This document shows, piece by piece, positions 42,414 through 51,431 of a DNA stretch of 64,000 nucleotides. The stretch is from the NCBI RefSeq assembly GCF_002812085.1, contig NZ_NPDM01000003.1:2501-66500 (forward strand). Reading direction: 5' to 3'. A model generated the notes under the pieces. That model was not told where the DNA came from. It searched no databases and worked only from the letters and a program-made list of their open reading frames with translations. The first letter of the stretch is position 1; each line of letters starts with the position of its first letter. A program made the position numbers and the translations under genes. Source of the DNA: Leptospira levettii (GTDB taxonomy: Bacteria > Spirochaetota > Leptospiria > Leptospirales > Leptospiraceae).

Positions 42414-43004
42414 TTATAAATACAAGATTTCTTCTAATTTCGTAACTTTATAACTGGCTTCCTTTTGAAAAGGAAACGAACCTGTTGGGTCAATGTAGAT
42501 AGTTTCTACATTTGCTCTTTTGCCAGCTTCTAAATCATATAGATAGTCTCCTATCATAATCGTTTCTTCTGGTTTTGCATTCCATTGTTTCATCAGATAC
42601 AATATTCCGTCTGGGTTTGGCTTTGGAATGGCGCGATCTCGGCAAATAATATTTTGTTCTGGGAAAAAATTGGAAATCCCTGCAGCATTAAGTGTTTCAA
42701 GAGAATTAACAAAATTATTTCGGGTTAATATACCTAATGTTTTTGTTTGCGAGTGAATCGCTTGTAAAAACTCAAAACAACCATGTGATGCTTTTGCCAA
42801 TTTTGCAATTTTGTATTCGATTTTATCTAGTTCTTTATTTTTTTGCTTTTTTATATTAGGTGGAAGAGATGAAAGTGATGTTAATATATCAACATTTACT
42901 GGAATGCCTAGTTCTTGTTTGATTGCTAAAAAATCATGTTGGGCAATGGTTAATGTGCCATCCATGTCAAAAATCCAAAATTGTTTCCTTTGGTGTAGTT
43001 TCAT
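42414..43004 (-). CDS. HAD-superfamily phosphatase
   Basis: 196 residues with the HAD motifs FDMDGTLT (Asp at about 13), LGILTRNN (motif II Thr), Lys in AIPKPNPDGIL and GDYLYDLEAGKRAN (acidic motif). A phosphoglycolate-phosphatase-like cap lies between motifs I and II. It is the last gene of the moa operon and overlaps the mobA end by four bases. The substrate is not evident; a link to cofactor synthesis is suggested by position only. Confidence 0.85.
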   Translation of the reverse strand: MKLHQRKQFWIFDMDGTLTIAQHDFLAIKQELGIPVNVDILTSLSSLPPNIKKQKNKELDKIEYKIAKLAKASHGCFEFLQAIHSQTKTLGILTRNNFVNSLETLNAAGISNFFPEQNIICRDRAIPKPNPDGILYLMKQWNAKPEETIMIGDYLYDLEAGKRANVETIYIDPTGSFPFQKEASYKVTKLEEILYL

Positions 43005-43633
43005 CGATGATACAATTCGAAATCTTTTTTGGAATTAATATTCTGGAAAAAAAATTCTTCTTCCATTGGTAAATTGATAAGGACTGTTGTTTTTTCTAAA
43101 GCCAAAATTCTTTTTTGTAAAGAAAATTCAATCGAAGGATTTTGGTAGTATGATTGAATCCATTCCTCTAATGTTGATTTGTTATATATTGCACAGAATG
43201 GTTCTATTCCATTTTTCGTACGATAGAAGAGACCAGATACATTTGGATTTTCTTGGTATCTATCTATCAGTCGTTTGATTGATTTCAATTTTATGGAGGG
43301 ATTGTCCACTGCTAATGTGAAAATTGCTTTGTATTGAATGTAATTAGACGTAAGAAAATGATGAGAAGACATTAATCCACATAGTGGTCCTTGTATGTTC
43401 TCAAATTGGTCAAAAATGAAACATTTTTTTGGGACCATTAATTCATAGCGAGGCAGTTGTTCTTTTCGAAGTGATAAAAAGAAATTGAGTTTGAAAAATG
43501 AAATTTTTTTAATGAGAATTTTTATGAAAGTTGATACCTTACCAAAAGGTAAAAATGCTTTATCTTCACCCATCCTGGAACTTTTCCCGCCAACCAAAAG
43601 TAAAAAAATAATATCACTCGTGGTTTGAGTCAT
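43001..43633 (-). CDS. mobA: molybdenum cofactor guanylyltransferase
   Basis: 210 residues. The nucleotide-binding signature LVGGKSSRMGEDKAFLPFG stands at the N-terminus, and other MobA traits are LAVDNPSIKLKSIKRLI (metal Asp) and GIEPFCAIYNKSTLEEW. It should add GMP to molybdopterin to give the MGD form used by nitrate reductases. The start is the ATG at 43633, with AAGGGA upstream; the frame is open to 43702 inside moaE. It overlaps moaE by 20 bases and the HAD gene by four. Confidence 0.8.
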   Translation of the reverse strand: MTQTTSDIIFLLLVGGKSSRMGEDKAFLPFGKVSTFIKILIKKISFFKLNFFLSLRKEQLPRYELMVPKKCFIFDQFENIQGPLCGLMSSHHFLTSNYIQYKAIFTLAVDNPSIKLKSIKRLIDRYQENPNVSGLFYRTKNGIEPFCAIYNKSTLEEWIQSYYQNPSIEFSLQKRILALEKTTVLINLPMEEEFFFQNINSKKDFELYHR

Positions 43634-44039
43634 GAAGACATCCCTTTGACCACTCGGAACTACCATCTTGGAAGTATTCCTTTTTCCAGATAGGTACTTC
43701 ATGTTTCACTCTATCAATAATATATCGGTTTGCTTGGTAAGCTTCGTCTCGATGGACTGAACCAGTGGAAACGATTACAGCAATTTCGCCAACGATTAAG
43801 GTTCCTAGTCGATGTAAACAATTTGCAAATTGAAGATCCCATTTCCCTCTACAATCTTGTAATATGGAATTGATCATTTGATTTGCCAATTCTGAATATG
43901 CTTCATATTCTAAATGTGTTACGATTTTACCTTCATTGATATTACGTACGATTCCAGTAAAAAGCACATAGCCCCCCATATTGGGAATCGATGGTACGAT
44001 ATTCGTTAATTCAATTTTGTTATTTGTTATGTGTTCCAT
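43614..44039 (-). CDS. moaE: molybdopterin synthase large subunit
   Basis: 141 residues, close to the usual MoaE length. GGYVLFTGIVRNINEGKIVTHLEYEAY, RLGTLIVGEIAVIVSTGSVHRDEAYQA (catalytic loop) and VKHEVPIWKKEYF with the active Lys are typical. With MoaD it converts cPMP to molybdopterin. It lies between moaD (gap 11 bases) and mobA in the minus-strand operon. Confidence 0.92.
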   Translation of the reverse strand: MEHITNNKIELTNIVPSIPNMGGYVLFTGIVRNINEGKIVTHLEYEAYSELANQMINSILQDCRGKWDLQFANCLHRLGTLIVGEIAVIVSTGSVHRDEAYQANRYIIDRVKHEVPIWKKEYFQDGSSEWSKGCLHDSNHE

Positions 44040-44050
44040 CGATAGATTGA

Positions 44051-44293
44051 TTATCCTCCACTCGATGGAGGTAAAATTGCGATGATCGCGTTATTAGGAA
44101 TCACTTCAAAATCATTTGCAATTCTCTGGTTGATTGAAACCCTACTAACATTTATAATTTTCGATGCATTCGGTTTTTGTTTACACAAAAATTCCTTTAA
44201 TTGAGAAACATTAATATGTTCCTCAATATCTGTTATTTGTTTCGCTGTAAAAAAATCCTTTAAAGCTGCAAAAAATAATATTTCTGCCTTCAT
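44051..44293 (-). CDS. moaD: molybdopterin synthase sulfur carrier subunit
   Basis: 80 residues of ubiquitin-like fold ending in the required Gly-Gly (LPPSSGG), which MoeB activates and which carries the thiocarboxylate sulfur. NVSRVSINQRIANDFEVIPNNAIIAIL is typical. It abuts moaA directly (moaA ends at 44294) and precedes moaE. Confidence 0.9.
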   Translation of the reverse strand: MKAEILFFAALKDFFTAKQITDIEEHINVSQLKEFLCKQKPNASKIINVSRVSINQRIANDFEVIPNNAIIAILPPSSGG

Positions 44294-45235
44294 CTAACCT
44301 CCAATATATTTCATTGATAATTCCGAACCAATGAATTTCGTTTTTTTTGTTAACATAGCTTGGTTTAATGTATTTTGGATTTCATCACTAGAGTCTGGCA
44401 ATTCAAAGGAAGTTTCATCACTCAGACATCCATAAATTCTACCCTGACTGTCCATTCGTAATCGATTACAACCTTCACAAAAAGGTTCTGTATGATTGGC
44501 AATCATGCCAAATATATATCCTTCCCCAGTTACAAAATATTGCGCGGTTGAGTCTTGTGGCGTTGGATAATTTTTAATTTGGTATCTTGTTTTAATTTGG
44601 TTTCGAATTTCTTCTGCTGAATAAAAATACAATGGATGTTCTTTGTGGAGCGGACCCATTTTCATAAATTCTAAAAATCGAATGGGTATTGATCGTTTGC
44701 CTGCCCATTCCAATAAATCCAAAATTTCAGATTCATTGAATCCACGTAAGATAGTGGAATTAATTTTGATATCGAATCCAATTTTTTGGGCTGTTTCAAT
44801 TTGGTCTAAAATTTGGAATACTGGATTTTTTCGATCACTTAAAGTCTCAAAACCTTTCTGGGATATGCTATCCAATGAAAAATTCATTCTAGTAAGTCCT
44901 GCGGACTTCATTTTTTCTAAAAGTGCTTTGTCAAAATTTCCATTTGAAGTGAGAGCAATCTGTTCTATGGAATGTTGTTTTACAATTTGGATTAATTGGA
45001 TAAGATCCTTGTGGAGGGTAGGCTCTCCTCCAGTTAAATGTACTTCTTTAATATTGATATGTGGAAGTAATCGTGTTAGATTTGTGTTTAGAAGTTCTGG
45101 TGTAAGGTATTGGTTGTATGTTTTTATTGGACTGTGATTTTCTTTTTCTTTTGGTGCACAATATACACATGCAAAATTACAAAGGGATAAGATACTAATT
45201 CTCAAAACTTCAAATTTTCTAGTATCCAGGGACAT
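44294..45235 (-). CDS. moaA: GTP 3',8-cyclase
   Basis: A 313-residue radical-SAM enzyme that makes the first Moco intermediate from GTP together with MoaC. The SAM cluster motif is CNFACVYC (C-x3-C-x2-C), followed by LTGGEPTLHKDL. The second [4Fe-4S] cluster is in the C-terminus, C-x2-C-x13-C (CEGCNRLRMDSQGRIYGC). The start is the ATG at 45235, with the open frame extending to a TTG at 45277; the ATG leaves about 18 residues before the cluster, as in other MoaA. The C-terminal double Gly (YIGG) is also normal for MoaA. It heads the operon moaA-moaD-moaE-mobA-HAD. Confidence 0.93.
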   Translation of the reverse strand: MSLDTRKFEVLRISILSLCNFACVYCAPKEKENHSPIKTYNQYLTPELLNTNLTRLLPHINIKEVHLTGGEPTLHKDLIQLIQIVKQHSIEQIALTSNGNFDKALLEKMKSAGLTRMNFSLDSISQKGFETLSDRKNPVFQILDQIETAQKIGFDIKINSTILRGFNESEILDLLEWAGKRSIPIRFLEFMKMGPLHKEHPLYFYSAEEIRNQIKTRYQIKNYPTPQDSTAQYFVTGEGYIFGMIANHTEPFCEGCNRLRMDSQGRIYGCLSDETSFELPDSSDEIQNTLNQAMLTKKTKFIGSELSMKYIGG

Positions 45236-45361
45236 CGTTATAAACGATTTTATACATGAATTATCAGTTGGAAACAAAAATTGATTTTTTTCCGTAAATC
45301 CAAACCAAATTTTGATAAAATATATTTCTTAAGTTTCCTCTTGTTATAGCACAAATTTTTT

Positions 45362-46438
45362 ATGACTACAGATAAAGAAAAGTATTTCCAGCGACAAACT
45401 TTAGTGCCTGAAATTGGATTAGAAGGTCAAAAAAAATGGAATGAAGCTTCAGTCCTGATCATTGGAGTTGGCGGTTTAGGATGTCCTTCTGCATTGCAAC
45501 TTGCTTTGTCTGGGATTGGTCGAATTGGTCTAATGGATTTTGATGTTGTTGATGTCTCAAATTTGCACCGACAAACATTGTTTACATGGAAAGATATTGG
45601 TCGAAAAAAAGTAGAGGTAGCAGCGGAAGTAATTAAAAATCATGTTCCTTGGATACAAATAGAGATATTTTCAGAATTTTTGAGTTTGAACACTAACGTT
45701 GATTTTTTGGAAAATTGGGATGTAGTTTTGGATTGTACAGATACCATCCTATCAAAGTATACAATCAACGATATTTGTTTAACAAAAAAGATCCCTCTTG
45801 TTACTGCATCTGTTTTTAAATCAAGTGCTCAGTTTGCAATTTTTTCTGGAGATGGGAAACCATGTTATCGTTGTTTGTTTCCAGATTTAAATGAAGGGGA
45901 TACTCTGAGTTGTAATGAAGGAGGTGTTTTGGGAATACAAGCAACATTAGCCGGAACCTACCAAGCTTCTTTGACATTGCAGTATTTGTTAAATCCGAAT
46001 CAAATTGACCTCGATTCTGTTTATTTTTTAGAATGGAATCCACTTTCTTTTTACCAATCAAAGGTGGAAAAAAATCCAGATTGTAAAGCTTGTGGCAGTC
46101 ATCATAAACAAATCCTAAACAAAAGTATGACACAAGAAATAGATGTGGAAGGTTTTTTGAAACTGAAGTTAAATACTTCTGTTACATTACTCGATGTAAG
46201 AGAAAAAGAAGAGACCATTCAATCTCCCATACCTGATACATTTTGTTTTCCCCTTTCTGAATTAGAAAAAGGGAAATTACCAGATTTGGATTATGATCAA
46301 TCGATTGTTTGTGTCTGTGAAACAGGGTTTCGTTCCAACAAAGCACTTACTTATCTATCCAATTTTAAGAGTAAATACTCTTTGTTAGGTGGTCGCAAAG
46401 TATTTTTTCAATATTTGGATGATAATAAGATATTCTAG
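45362..46438 (+). CDS. moeB: MoaD-activating adenylyltransferase with rhodanese domain
   Basis: 358 residues. The ThiF/MoeB fold has the ATP loop IGVGGLGCPSALQLA, LHRQTLFTWKDIG, and two zinc CxxC pairs (CYRC and CKAC). A C-terminal rhodanese domain (about 265-358) carries a Cys loop CETGFRSN. The enzyme adenylates the MoaD C-terminus, and the rhodanese part can supply the sulfur. It is divergent from the moaA operon and converges with the molybdopterin oxidoreductase gene, with which it shares the bases CTAG as both stop codons. Confidence 0.85.
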   Translation: MTTDKEKYFQRQTLVPEIGLEGQKKWNEASVLIIGVGGLGCPSALQLALSGIGRIGLMDFDVVDVSNLHRQTLFTWKDIGRKKVEVAAEVIKNHVPWIQIEIFSEFLSLNTNVDFLENWDVVLDCTDTILSKYTINDICLTKKIPLVTASVFKSSAQFAIFSGDGKPCYRCLFPDLNEGDTLSCNEGGVLGIQATLAGTYQASLTLQYLLNPNQIDLDSVYFLEWNPLSFYQSKVEKNPDCKACGSHHKQILNKSMTQEIDVEGFLKLKLNTSVTLLDVREKEETIQSPIPDTFCFPLSELEKGKLPDLDYDQSIVCVCETGFRSNKALTYLSNFKSKYSLLGGRKVFFQYLDDNKIF

Positions 46439-48591
46439 TCTGAAATTTTTAAAATTTTTACCTGAATCCCACTAAACGCAGCATTTCCTGAAAATTCATC
46501 AATCGACTGATCATCTGTTAGGTCATTGATACTAACACCGGAAAATTGAGTTGCAACCTTTTGATTTGTGCCACTTCGATTGTGTCCAAAACCATGTGGG
46601 ATACTCACAACTCCTTTCATTAACTCATCTGTGATTTCAACTGGTATTCGTAATTTTCCAACTTTTGATTCAACGATTACTTCTTCATGATTTGAGATTC
46701 CCAATAATCTTGCATCATCAGGATGAACCATCATCGTACACCTTGGTTTACCTGTCATCAGTTTGGGTAAATTATGCATCCATGAATTATTATTACGTAA
46801 ATGCCTTCTTCCTATTAATAGATATGGAAAATTTGAATGACCACTATTCAAGTGTTCATTGAATTTTGTTTTTAATCTAGGAATATCATTCTGTAACAAA
46901 GTAGGAAACAGTTGGATTTTTTTATCTTTAGTGTAAAGTCTCTCTGGAAATGATTTTTTGAGTGGACCTAAATCGATTCCATGAGGACTATTTTTTAGCA
47001 GTTCCAAACTCATCTGAATTTCAGTATTATGTTTGCTTCCATAAGGTCCTGATTTTAAAGCATGGTCGATGATACTAGCGGGTGTTAGTTTTGTTCTTAT
47101 CAACTCACTTGGTAATTCCTTGCCAGATCGTACTAATTCAATTCGTTTTGTTAAATCTGAAAAAATTTCCCAATCATGTAACATTCCTTCTTCAGGTTGG
47201 AATAAAGGTTGGTTATAACGAGATGTATTTCTGACAGCAAATACATTGAATATTAAATCGTAATGATCATGTTCTAAAGTTGAAGTTGGTGGCAAAATAT
47301 AATGGGCATGTTTTGTCGTTTCATTTAGATAAAAATCAAAACTAATCATTAGATCTAGTTGAGATAAAGCTTTTTCAAGTTTGGATCCGTTTGGTGTGGA
47401 TAAAACAGGATTCCCGGCAGATGTTGCTAAAACTCGAATTTGTCCTTCGCCGTCAGTTAAGATTTCTTCCGCTAATGCAGAGACAGGCAATTCATCATTG
47501 AATTCTGGTAGTTTTCTCACTCGAGATTGATATGTATTAAAACTTCCAGGTGATGATCTCATTGTAGAACCTTCTCCTACCAAATCAACGGCAGGTAAAG
47601 TGAACATGGCACCACCTTCTTTGTCTAAATTTCCTGTGACAATATTGATCACATTGATAAGCCATTGGCACAAAGCTCCAAATTCTTGTGTAGATACACC
47701 AACTCTTCCATAACAAACAGCAGATGGAGCATTCACAAATTCCATGGCAATGCGTTCAATTGTATCCATCGGAATCCCAGTGATTTTTGAAACAACAGTC
47801 GGATGGAATTCGTTAGTTAATCTTTGAATTGAATTTAAATCTTCTTCATTTACCAATGAGTTTGGTTTGTTTCGTTTTTTTTCAAATATTACATTTAAAA
47901 GTGAGAGTAAGAAAAAAACATCGGTTCCTGGTTTGATAAAAATATGTTCGTTTGCATGTTCCGCTGTTTCTGTTTTTCTTGGATCAATTACTACATACTT
48001 CCCACCTCTGTCTTGGATCGCTTTTAATCTTTTTTTAACATCTGGAACGGTCATTAAACTACCATTAGATGCAAATGGATTCCCACCCAATATAAGAAAG
48101 TACGTAGTGCGATCAATGTCTGGGATTGGGACGAGTAATTGGTGACCGAACATCAAATAAGAAAGAAGTTGGTGGGGTAGTTGGTCTACGGAAGTTGCCG
48201 AGAAATTATTTTTAGTTTTGATCCGGCTTGTAAATCTTTGCCCATATAACATCGACCCATAATTATGAACATTTGGATTTCCATTATAGATGGCAACAAC
48301 GTCATTCCCATACTTAGTTTGTAAATCTACAATTTGTTTTGCGATATCGGAGAGTGCTTCCACCCAAGAAACTTTTTCCCAACCTGAATTCGTTCTTTTG
48401 ATTGGAAATTTGATTCGATCTGGATCTTCGTATAAACTTTTTAGTTCTGGACCTTTTGGACAAATATGACCTCTGCTGAACTGATCGAGGATGTCTCCCT
48501 TAAAATTTTGAATGGTCCCATTTTTGACTTCGATTTGGAGTCCACACATGGCCTCACATAAATTACATGAACGATAATGTGTTTGATCCAT
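46435..48591 (-). CDS. molybdopterin oxidoreductase of unknown substrate
   Basis: 718 residues. A [4Fe-4S] site is formed by Cys9, Cys12, Cys16 and Cys44 (CNLCEAMC and HICPKG), followed by the MopB fold (GNPNVHNYG, ILGGNPFASNGS, VVIDPRKTETAEHANEHIFIKPGTD) and the C-terminal MGD-binding barrel (LLIGRRHLRNNNSWMHNLP, HPDDARLLGI). At the position of the molybdenum-ligating Cys/SeC the sequence reads SVDQLPHQ (about residue 135), so no Cys is visible; Asp or another residue may be the ligand. It belongs to the nitrate/formate dehydrogenase superfamily, but the substrate cannot be told. It sits downstream of narK behind a hairpin. Confidence 0.8.
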   Translation of the reverse strand: MDQTHYRSCNLCEAMCGLQIEVKNGTIQNFKGDILDQFSRGHICPKGPELKSLYEDPDRIKFPIKRTNSGWEKVSWVEALSDIAKQIVDLQTKYGNDVVAIYNGNPNVHNYGSMLYGQRFTSRIKTKNNFSATSVDQLPHQLLSYLMFGHQLLVPIPDIDRTTYFLILGGNPFASNGSLMTVPDVKKRLKAIQDRGGKYVVIDPRKTETAEHANEHIFIKPGTDVFFLLSLLNVIFEKKRNKPNSLVNEEDLNSIQRLTNEFHPTVVSKITGIPMDTIERIAMEFVNAPSAVCYGRVGVSTQEFGALCQWLINVINIVTGNLDKEGGAMFTLPAVDLVGEGSTMRSSPGSFNTYQSRVRKLPEFNDELPVSALAEEILTDGEGQIRVLATSAGNPVLSTPNGSKLEKALSQLDLMISFDFYLNETTKHAHYILPPTSTLEHDHYDLIFNVFAVRNTSRYNQPLFQPEEGMLHDWEIFSDLTKRIELVRSGKELPSELIRTKLTPASIIDHALKSGPYGSKHNTEIQMSLELLKNSPHGIDLGPLKKSFPERLYTKDKKIQLFPTLLQNDIPRLKTKFNEHLNSGHSNFPYLLIGRRHLRNNNSWMHNLPKLMTGKPRCTMMVHPDDARLLGISNHEEVIVESKVGKLRIPVEITDELMKGVVSIPHGFGHNRSGTNQKVATQFSGVSINDLTDDQSIDEFSGNAAFSGIQVKILKISD

Positions 48592-48629
48592 TTTTCTCTC
48601 CTAAGACAAGAAGTTTAGAAAAGAAATTT

Positions 48630-48659
48630 TTGAGAGACAAGTTTAAAATTGTCTCTCAA
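48630..48659 (-). terminator. hairpin terminator/attenuator between narK and the Mo-oxidoreductase gene
   Basis: TTGAGAGACAA (48630-48640) and TTGTCTCTCAA (48649-48659), a perfect 11-base stem with an eight-base loop, 25 bases after the narK stop. On the minus strand it is followed by an A/T-rich AAAATTTCTTTTC. Read-through would feed the next gene. Confidence 0.65.
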
Positions 48660-48684
48660 GCAAAAATTGGATTCGCTTTTGAGA

Positions 48685-50040
48685 TTAGTTTGCGGTCGCC
48701 AATTCTGCTTTTTTCTCGCTTTGTGGTATGATTTGTTTCATTTCTTCGCCAACTTCATTCTCTTCTTCCATTGAGAATCGAACTAATAATGCAAAGAAAG
48801 CAGAAACTGTTACGATCACTCCTATGATTAAGAGTGCATTTTGATAAGTCACCTCACCGCGGAACAAAAATCCAGCTGAAACGGCGCCAGCGTTGCCTCC
48901 AGCTCCAACAATACCAGATACAGCACCGATTGCTTTTTTGTTAACAAAAGGAACTACAGAAAAAGTTGCACCTTCTGACATTTGCACAAACAAACTAAAT
49001 ACAATCATTGATGAGATTGCAAGGATAAGTGATGTCATTTGAGAAAACAAGATCAAACAAATTCCTTCACCAGCAAGAGCTGCAGATAACCAGATCACTC
49101 GCCCACGTAACCCCCAAATTATTCCGAATTTATCTCCAAAAACACCACCTAATGTCCGTGCAAAGAGATTCATCAAACCAAAAAGTCCAGCAATAAGACC
49201 TGCGGTTGCTGGCTTTAACTTGAACTGGTCTACGTAATAAAGTGCAGCAATGTTATTGATTGTTAGTTCAATTCCGAAACATGCTCCATATGCTAAAAAT
49301 AATAACCATACTCTGGAGTCTTTTATCACCAAAAGAAAGTTAGATAGTGTATTCTTTTTACCACCTTGGAATGTAGGGTACGTTTCTTTAATGTCTTTAA
49401 AATTTCCACCTGGTGTATCTTGGGTTCCGAAGTAGTAAATTATACCCATTAAAAATAAAGCAATTCCTGGAACTACCATGGCAAGTCTCCATGAGACACC
49501 AGTTGTGAAACCAAATGCGACAAAGAATCCAAATATAATAGGCATTACCATCTGAGTCACTCCACCGCCTAAATTGCCCCAACCAGCTGTTGTTGCGTTG
49601 GCTGTACCAATGATGTTCGGTGCAAACATAACAGATGTATGGTACTGAGTGATTACAAATGAAGCTCCAATTGCTCCGATAGCCAAACGTAAAAGTAAAA
49701 ATGATAAATAATTATCAGCAAGTCCAATACACATAACTGGAATTGATCCGAGAATCAACAAGAAGGTATACGCTATCCTTGGTCCAATTTTATCACATAA
49801 CCAACCTATTAGAAGTCGCATAAATATTGTTATCGCTACTGATGCAATGATGATATTTCCGATTTGTGCTTTTGTTAGAGAAAGTTCTTCTCTTACATAA
49901 ACCATGAGTGGAGCAATACCAAACCATCCAAAAAAACAAAGAAAAAATGCAATCCAAGTGAGGTGGAATGTCCTCATTTGGGGAGTTTTGAAACTGAATA
50001 AATCGATCTTAGTTGCTTTCGCATGAGGTGTAATCGTCAC
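48685..50040 (-). CDS. NarK/NasA-type nitrate transporter
   Basis: 451 residues with 12 membrane helices of the major facilitator family. Nitrate-porter features are FHLTWIAFFLCFFGWFGIAPLM in helix 1, GWGNLGGGVTQMVMP in helix 5 and GAGGNAGAVSAGFLF in helix 11, the last two being the glycine-rich nitrate signatures. It imports nitrate or exchanges nitrate and nitrite. It has its own upstream region (50041-50240) with two copies of the GTAC-N5-GTNC motif shared with the nitrate/nitrite reductase promoters. Confidence 0.9.
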   Translation of the reverse strand: MTITPHAKATKIDLFSFKTPQMRTFHLTWIAFFLCFFGWFGIAPLMVYVREELSLTKAQIGNIIIASVAITIFMRLLIGWLCDKIGPRIAYTFLLILGSIPVMCIGLADNYLSFLLLRLAIGAIGASFVITQYHTSVMFAPNIIGTANATTAGWGNLGGGVTQMVMPIIFGFFVAFGFTTGVSWRLAMVVPGIALFLMGIIYYFGTQDTPGGNFKDIKETYPTFQGGKKNTLSNFLLVIKDSRVWLLFLAYGACFGIELTINNIAALYYVDQFKLKPATAGLIAGLFGLMNLFARTLGGVFGDKFGIIWGLRGRVIWLSAALAGEGICLILFSQMTSLILAISSMIVFSLFVQMSEGATFSVVPFVNKKAIGAVSGIVGAGGNAGAVSAGFLFRGEVTYQNALLIIGVIVTVSAFFALLVRFSMEEENEVGEEMKQIIPQSEKKAELATAN

Positions 50041-50080
50041 GGGAATGATTCTCCTTATGCAAAATTAAGATGCAAAAAGC

Positions 50081-50093
50081 GTACCATTTGTCC
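50081..50093. promoter_or_regulatory. GTAC-N5-GTCC motif upstream of narK
   Basis: GTACCATTTGTCC, 41-53 bases upstream of the narK start. Same 4-5-4 spacing as the sites at 50209, 56118, 56190 and 56326. Confidence 0.5.
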
Positions 50094-50208
50094 TTGTCGT
50101 TTTTTAGCTCGTAGAAGGCCTAAAAACAGCTGTTTTTCAATCAATACGATTGTAAAAAAAGCTGATTCACTTAAGAAAATAAGAATTGTATAAAATACGA
50201 AATATATG

Positions 50209-50223
50209 TGTACGGAACGTACA
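50209..50223. promoter_or_regulatory. TGTAC-N5-GTACA motif upstream of narK
   Basis: TGTACGGAACGTACA is a complete inverted repeat and lies 169-183 bases before narK and just after the moeA stop. It shares its flanks (ATG before, AAATTGAT after) with the copy at 56326-56340. Confidence 0.6.
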
Positions 50224-50240
50224 AATTGATGAAAATTATT

Positions 50241-51431
50241 TTACCAAGGTAAAAACTCGATCACTTGTTCGGAATCCAATTGTTTGGATTCACTTGGAAA
50301 GATACCAAGTCCATCTGAGTATCTACCAGCTTTGATATCTCCACTTCCATTAAAGGGAATTGAAACCAAATATGTTTTTTCTTTAGTGACCAATTGAACT
50401 GGGAAAAACTCTGTTAGGTCATGCTTTTTCTTTTTCGAACCGAGGATTGGCAATTTCAAACTAGATTCACGTTTTAAAGAAAGGGAGGATCTTAAATACG
50501 GATCGATAAAGATTCGGAAACATATTTGTACGCTAAAGGGATTTCCAGGAAGCCCAAAAACAATCGTATTTTCTTTTTTACCAAACCAAATTGGTTTTCC
50601 TGGTTTAATGGCTGTTTTATGAAAGATTTTCTTTACTCCTAACTTTGAAAGTATATTGGGAACTAAATCTTTTTCTCCCATCGATACACCACCAGATAAA
50701 ATCAATATATCGCAGTCTAATCCATGTTTTACGATATTTTCCATTTGTATTTGATCATCTGGTACATGTGTAATTTGATCGGGTATAATTCCAAATTTTA
50801 ATAGTGAGGTAGAAATCGTTACAGAATTTGAATCGCGGATTTGATGTGGAAGAGGATTTTCATGGATTGGAATAACTTCATTCCCTGTTGAAATGATACG
50901 TACCTTAGGGAATGAAAACACAGAAACTGTAGACTTACCTAAGCTAGCGAGTAATGAAATTTCAGAAAGACGAAGTTTAGTTCCTATCGGTAGCAGTGAA
51001 TCTCCTTTTTTTGCATCTTCACCTTGTTTTGCGATATTTTGCCATTGTAATACTTGCTCCATAGGAAAGGAGACATATCGAATTCCATCTCTTTCTGAAA
51101 GTATGGCATCTTCAATTTTGATTACGACATCGAATCCTTCTGGGACCGGGGCACCTGTCATGATACGAATCACAGACTCATTTGGAAGTTTCGTAAGGGT
51201 AAAACCTGCATGAAGTTCTCTTTCATACTGAAATTGTTTCCCTTTCAAATATTCATTGTAAGAAATTGCAAATCCATCCATCGCAGAACGATGAAATGGT
51301 GGGTAATCTCGATCTGCAAAAATTTCTTCAGACAGTACTCTACCTAATGCATAGTTAAGTGGGATAAGTTCTGAACCATATGATTTTGATTCATTGAGTA
51401 TTAAATCGATTGCTTCCGAATAGGAGATCAA
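50241..51431 (-). CDS. moeA: molybdopterin molybdenumtransferase
   Basis: 396 residues. Marks include PPFHRSAMDGFAI, GEDAKKGDSLLPIG, IISTGNEVIP, ILSGGVSMGEKDLVP, KPGKPIWFGK and VFGLPGNPFSVQ. It inserts molybdate into adenylated molybdopterin. It is the last gene of the nirB operon and overlaps moaCB by four bases. Confidence 0.92.
   Translation of the reverse strand: MISYSEAIDLILNESKSYGSELIPLNYALGRVLSEEIFADRDYPPFHRSAMDGFAISYNEYLKGKQFQYERELHAGFTLTKLPNESVIRIMTGAPVPEGFDVVIKIEDAILSERDGIRYVSFPMEQVLQWQNIAKQGEDAKKGDSLLPIGTKLRLSEISLLASLGKSTVSVFSFPKVRIISTGNEVIPIHENPLPHQIRDSNSVTISTSLLKFGIIPDQITHVPDDQIQMENIVKHGLDCDILILSGGVSMGEKDLVPNILSKLGVKKIFHKTAIKPGKPIWFGKKENTIVFGLPGNPFSVQICFRIFIDPYLRSSLSLKRESSLKLPILGSKKKKHDLTEFFPVQLVTKEKTYLVSIPFNGSGDIKAGRYSDGLGIFPSESKQLDSEQVIEFLPW

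Noticed and set aside
44643..45137. 164-codon plus-strand frame inside moaA
   Set aside because: It is antisense to the radical-SAM domain of moaA, without a recognisable protein pattern.
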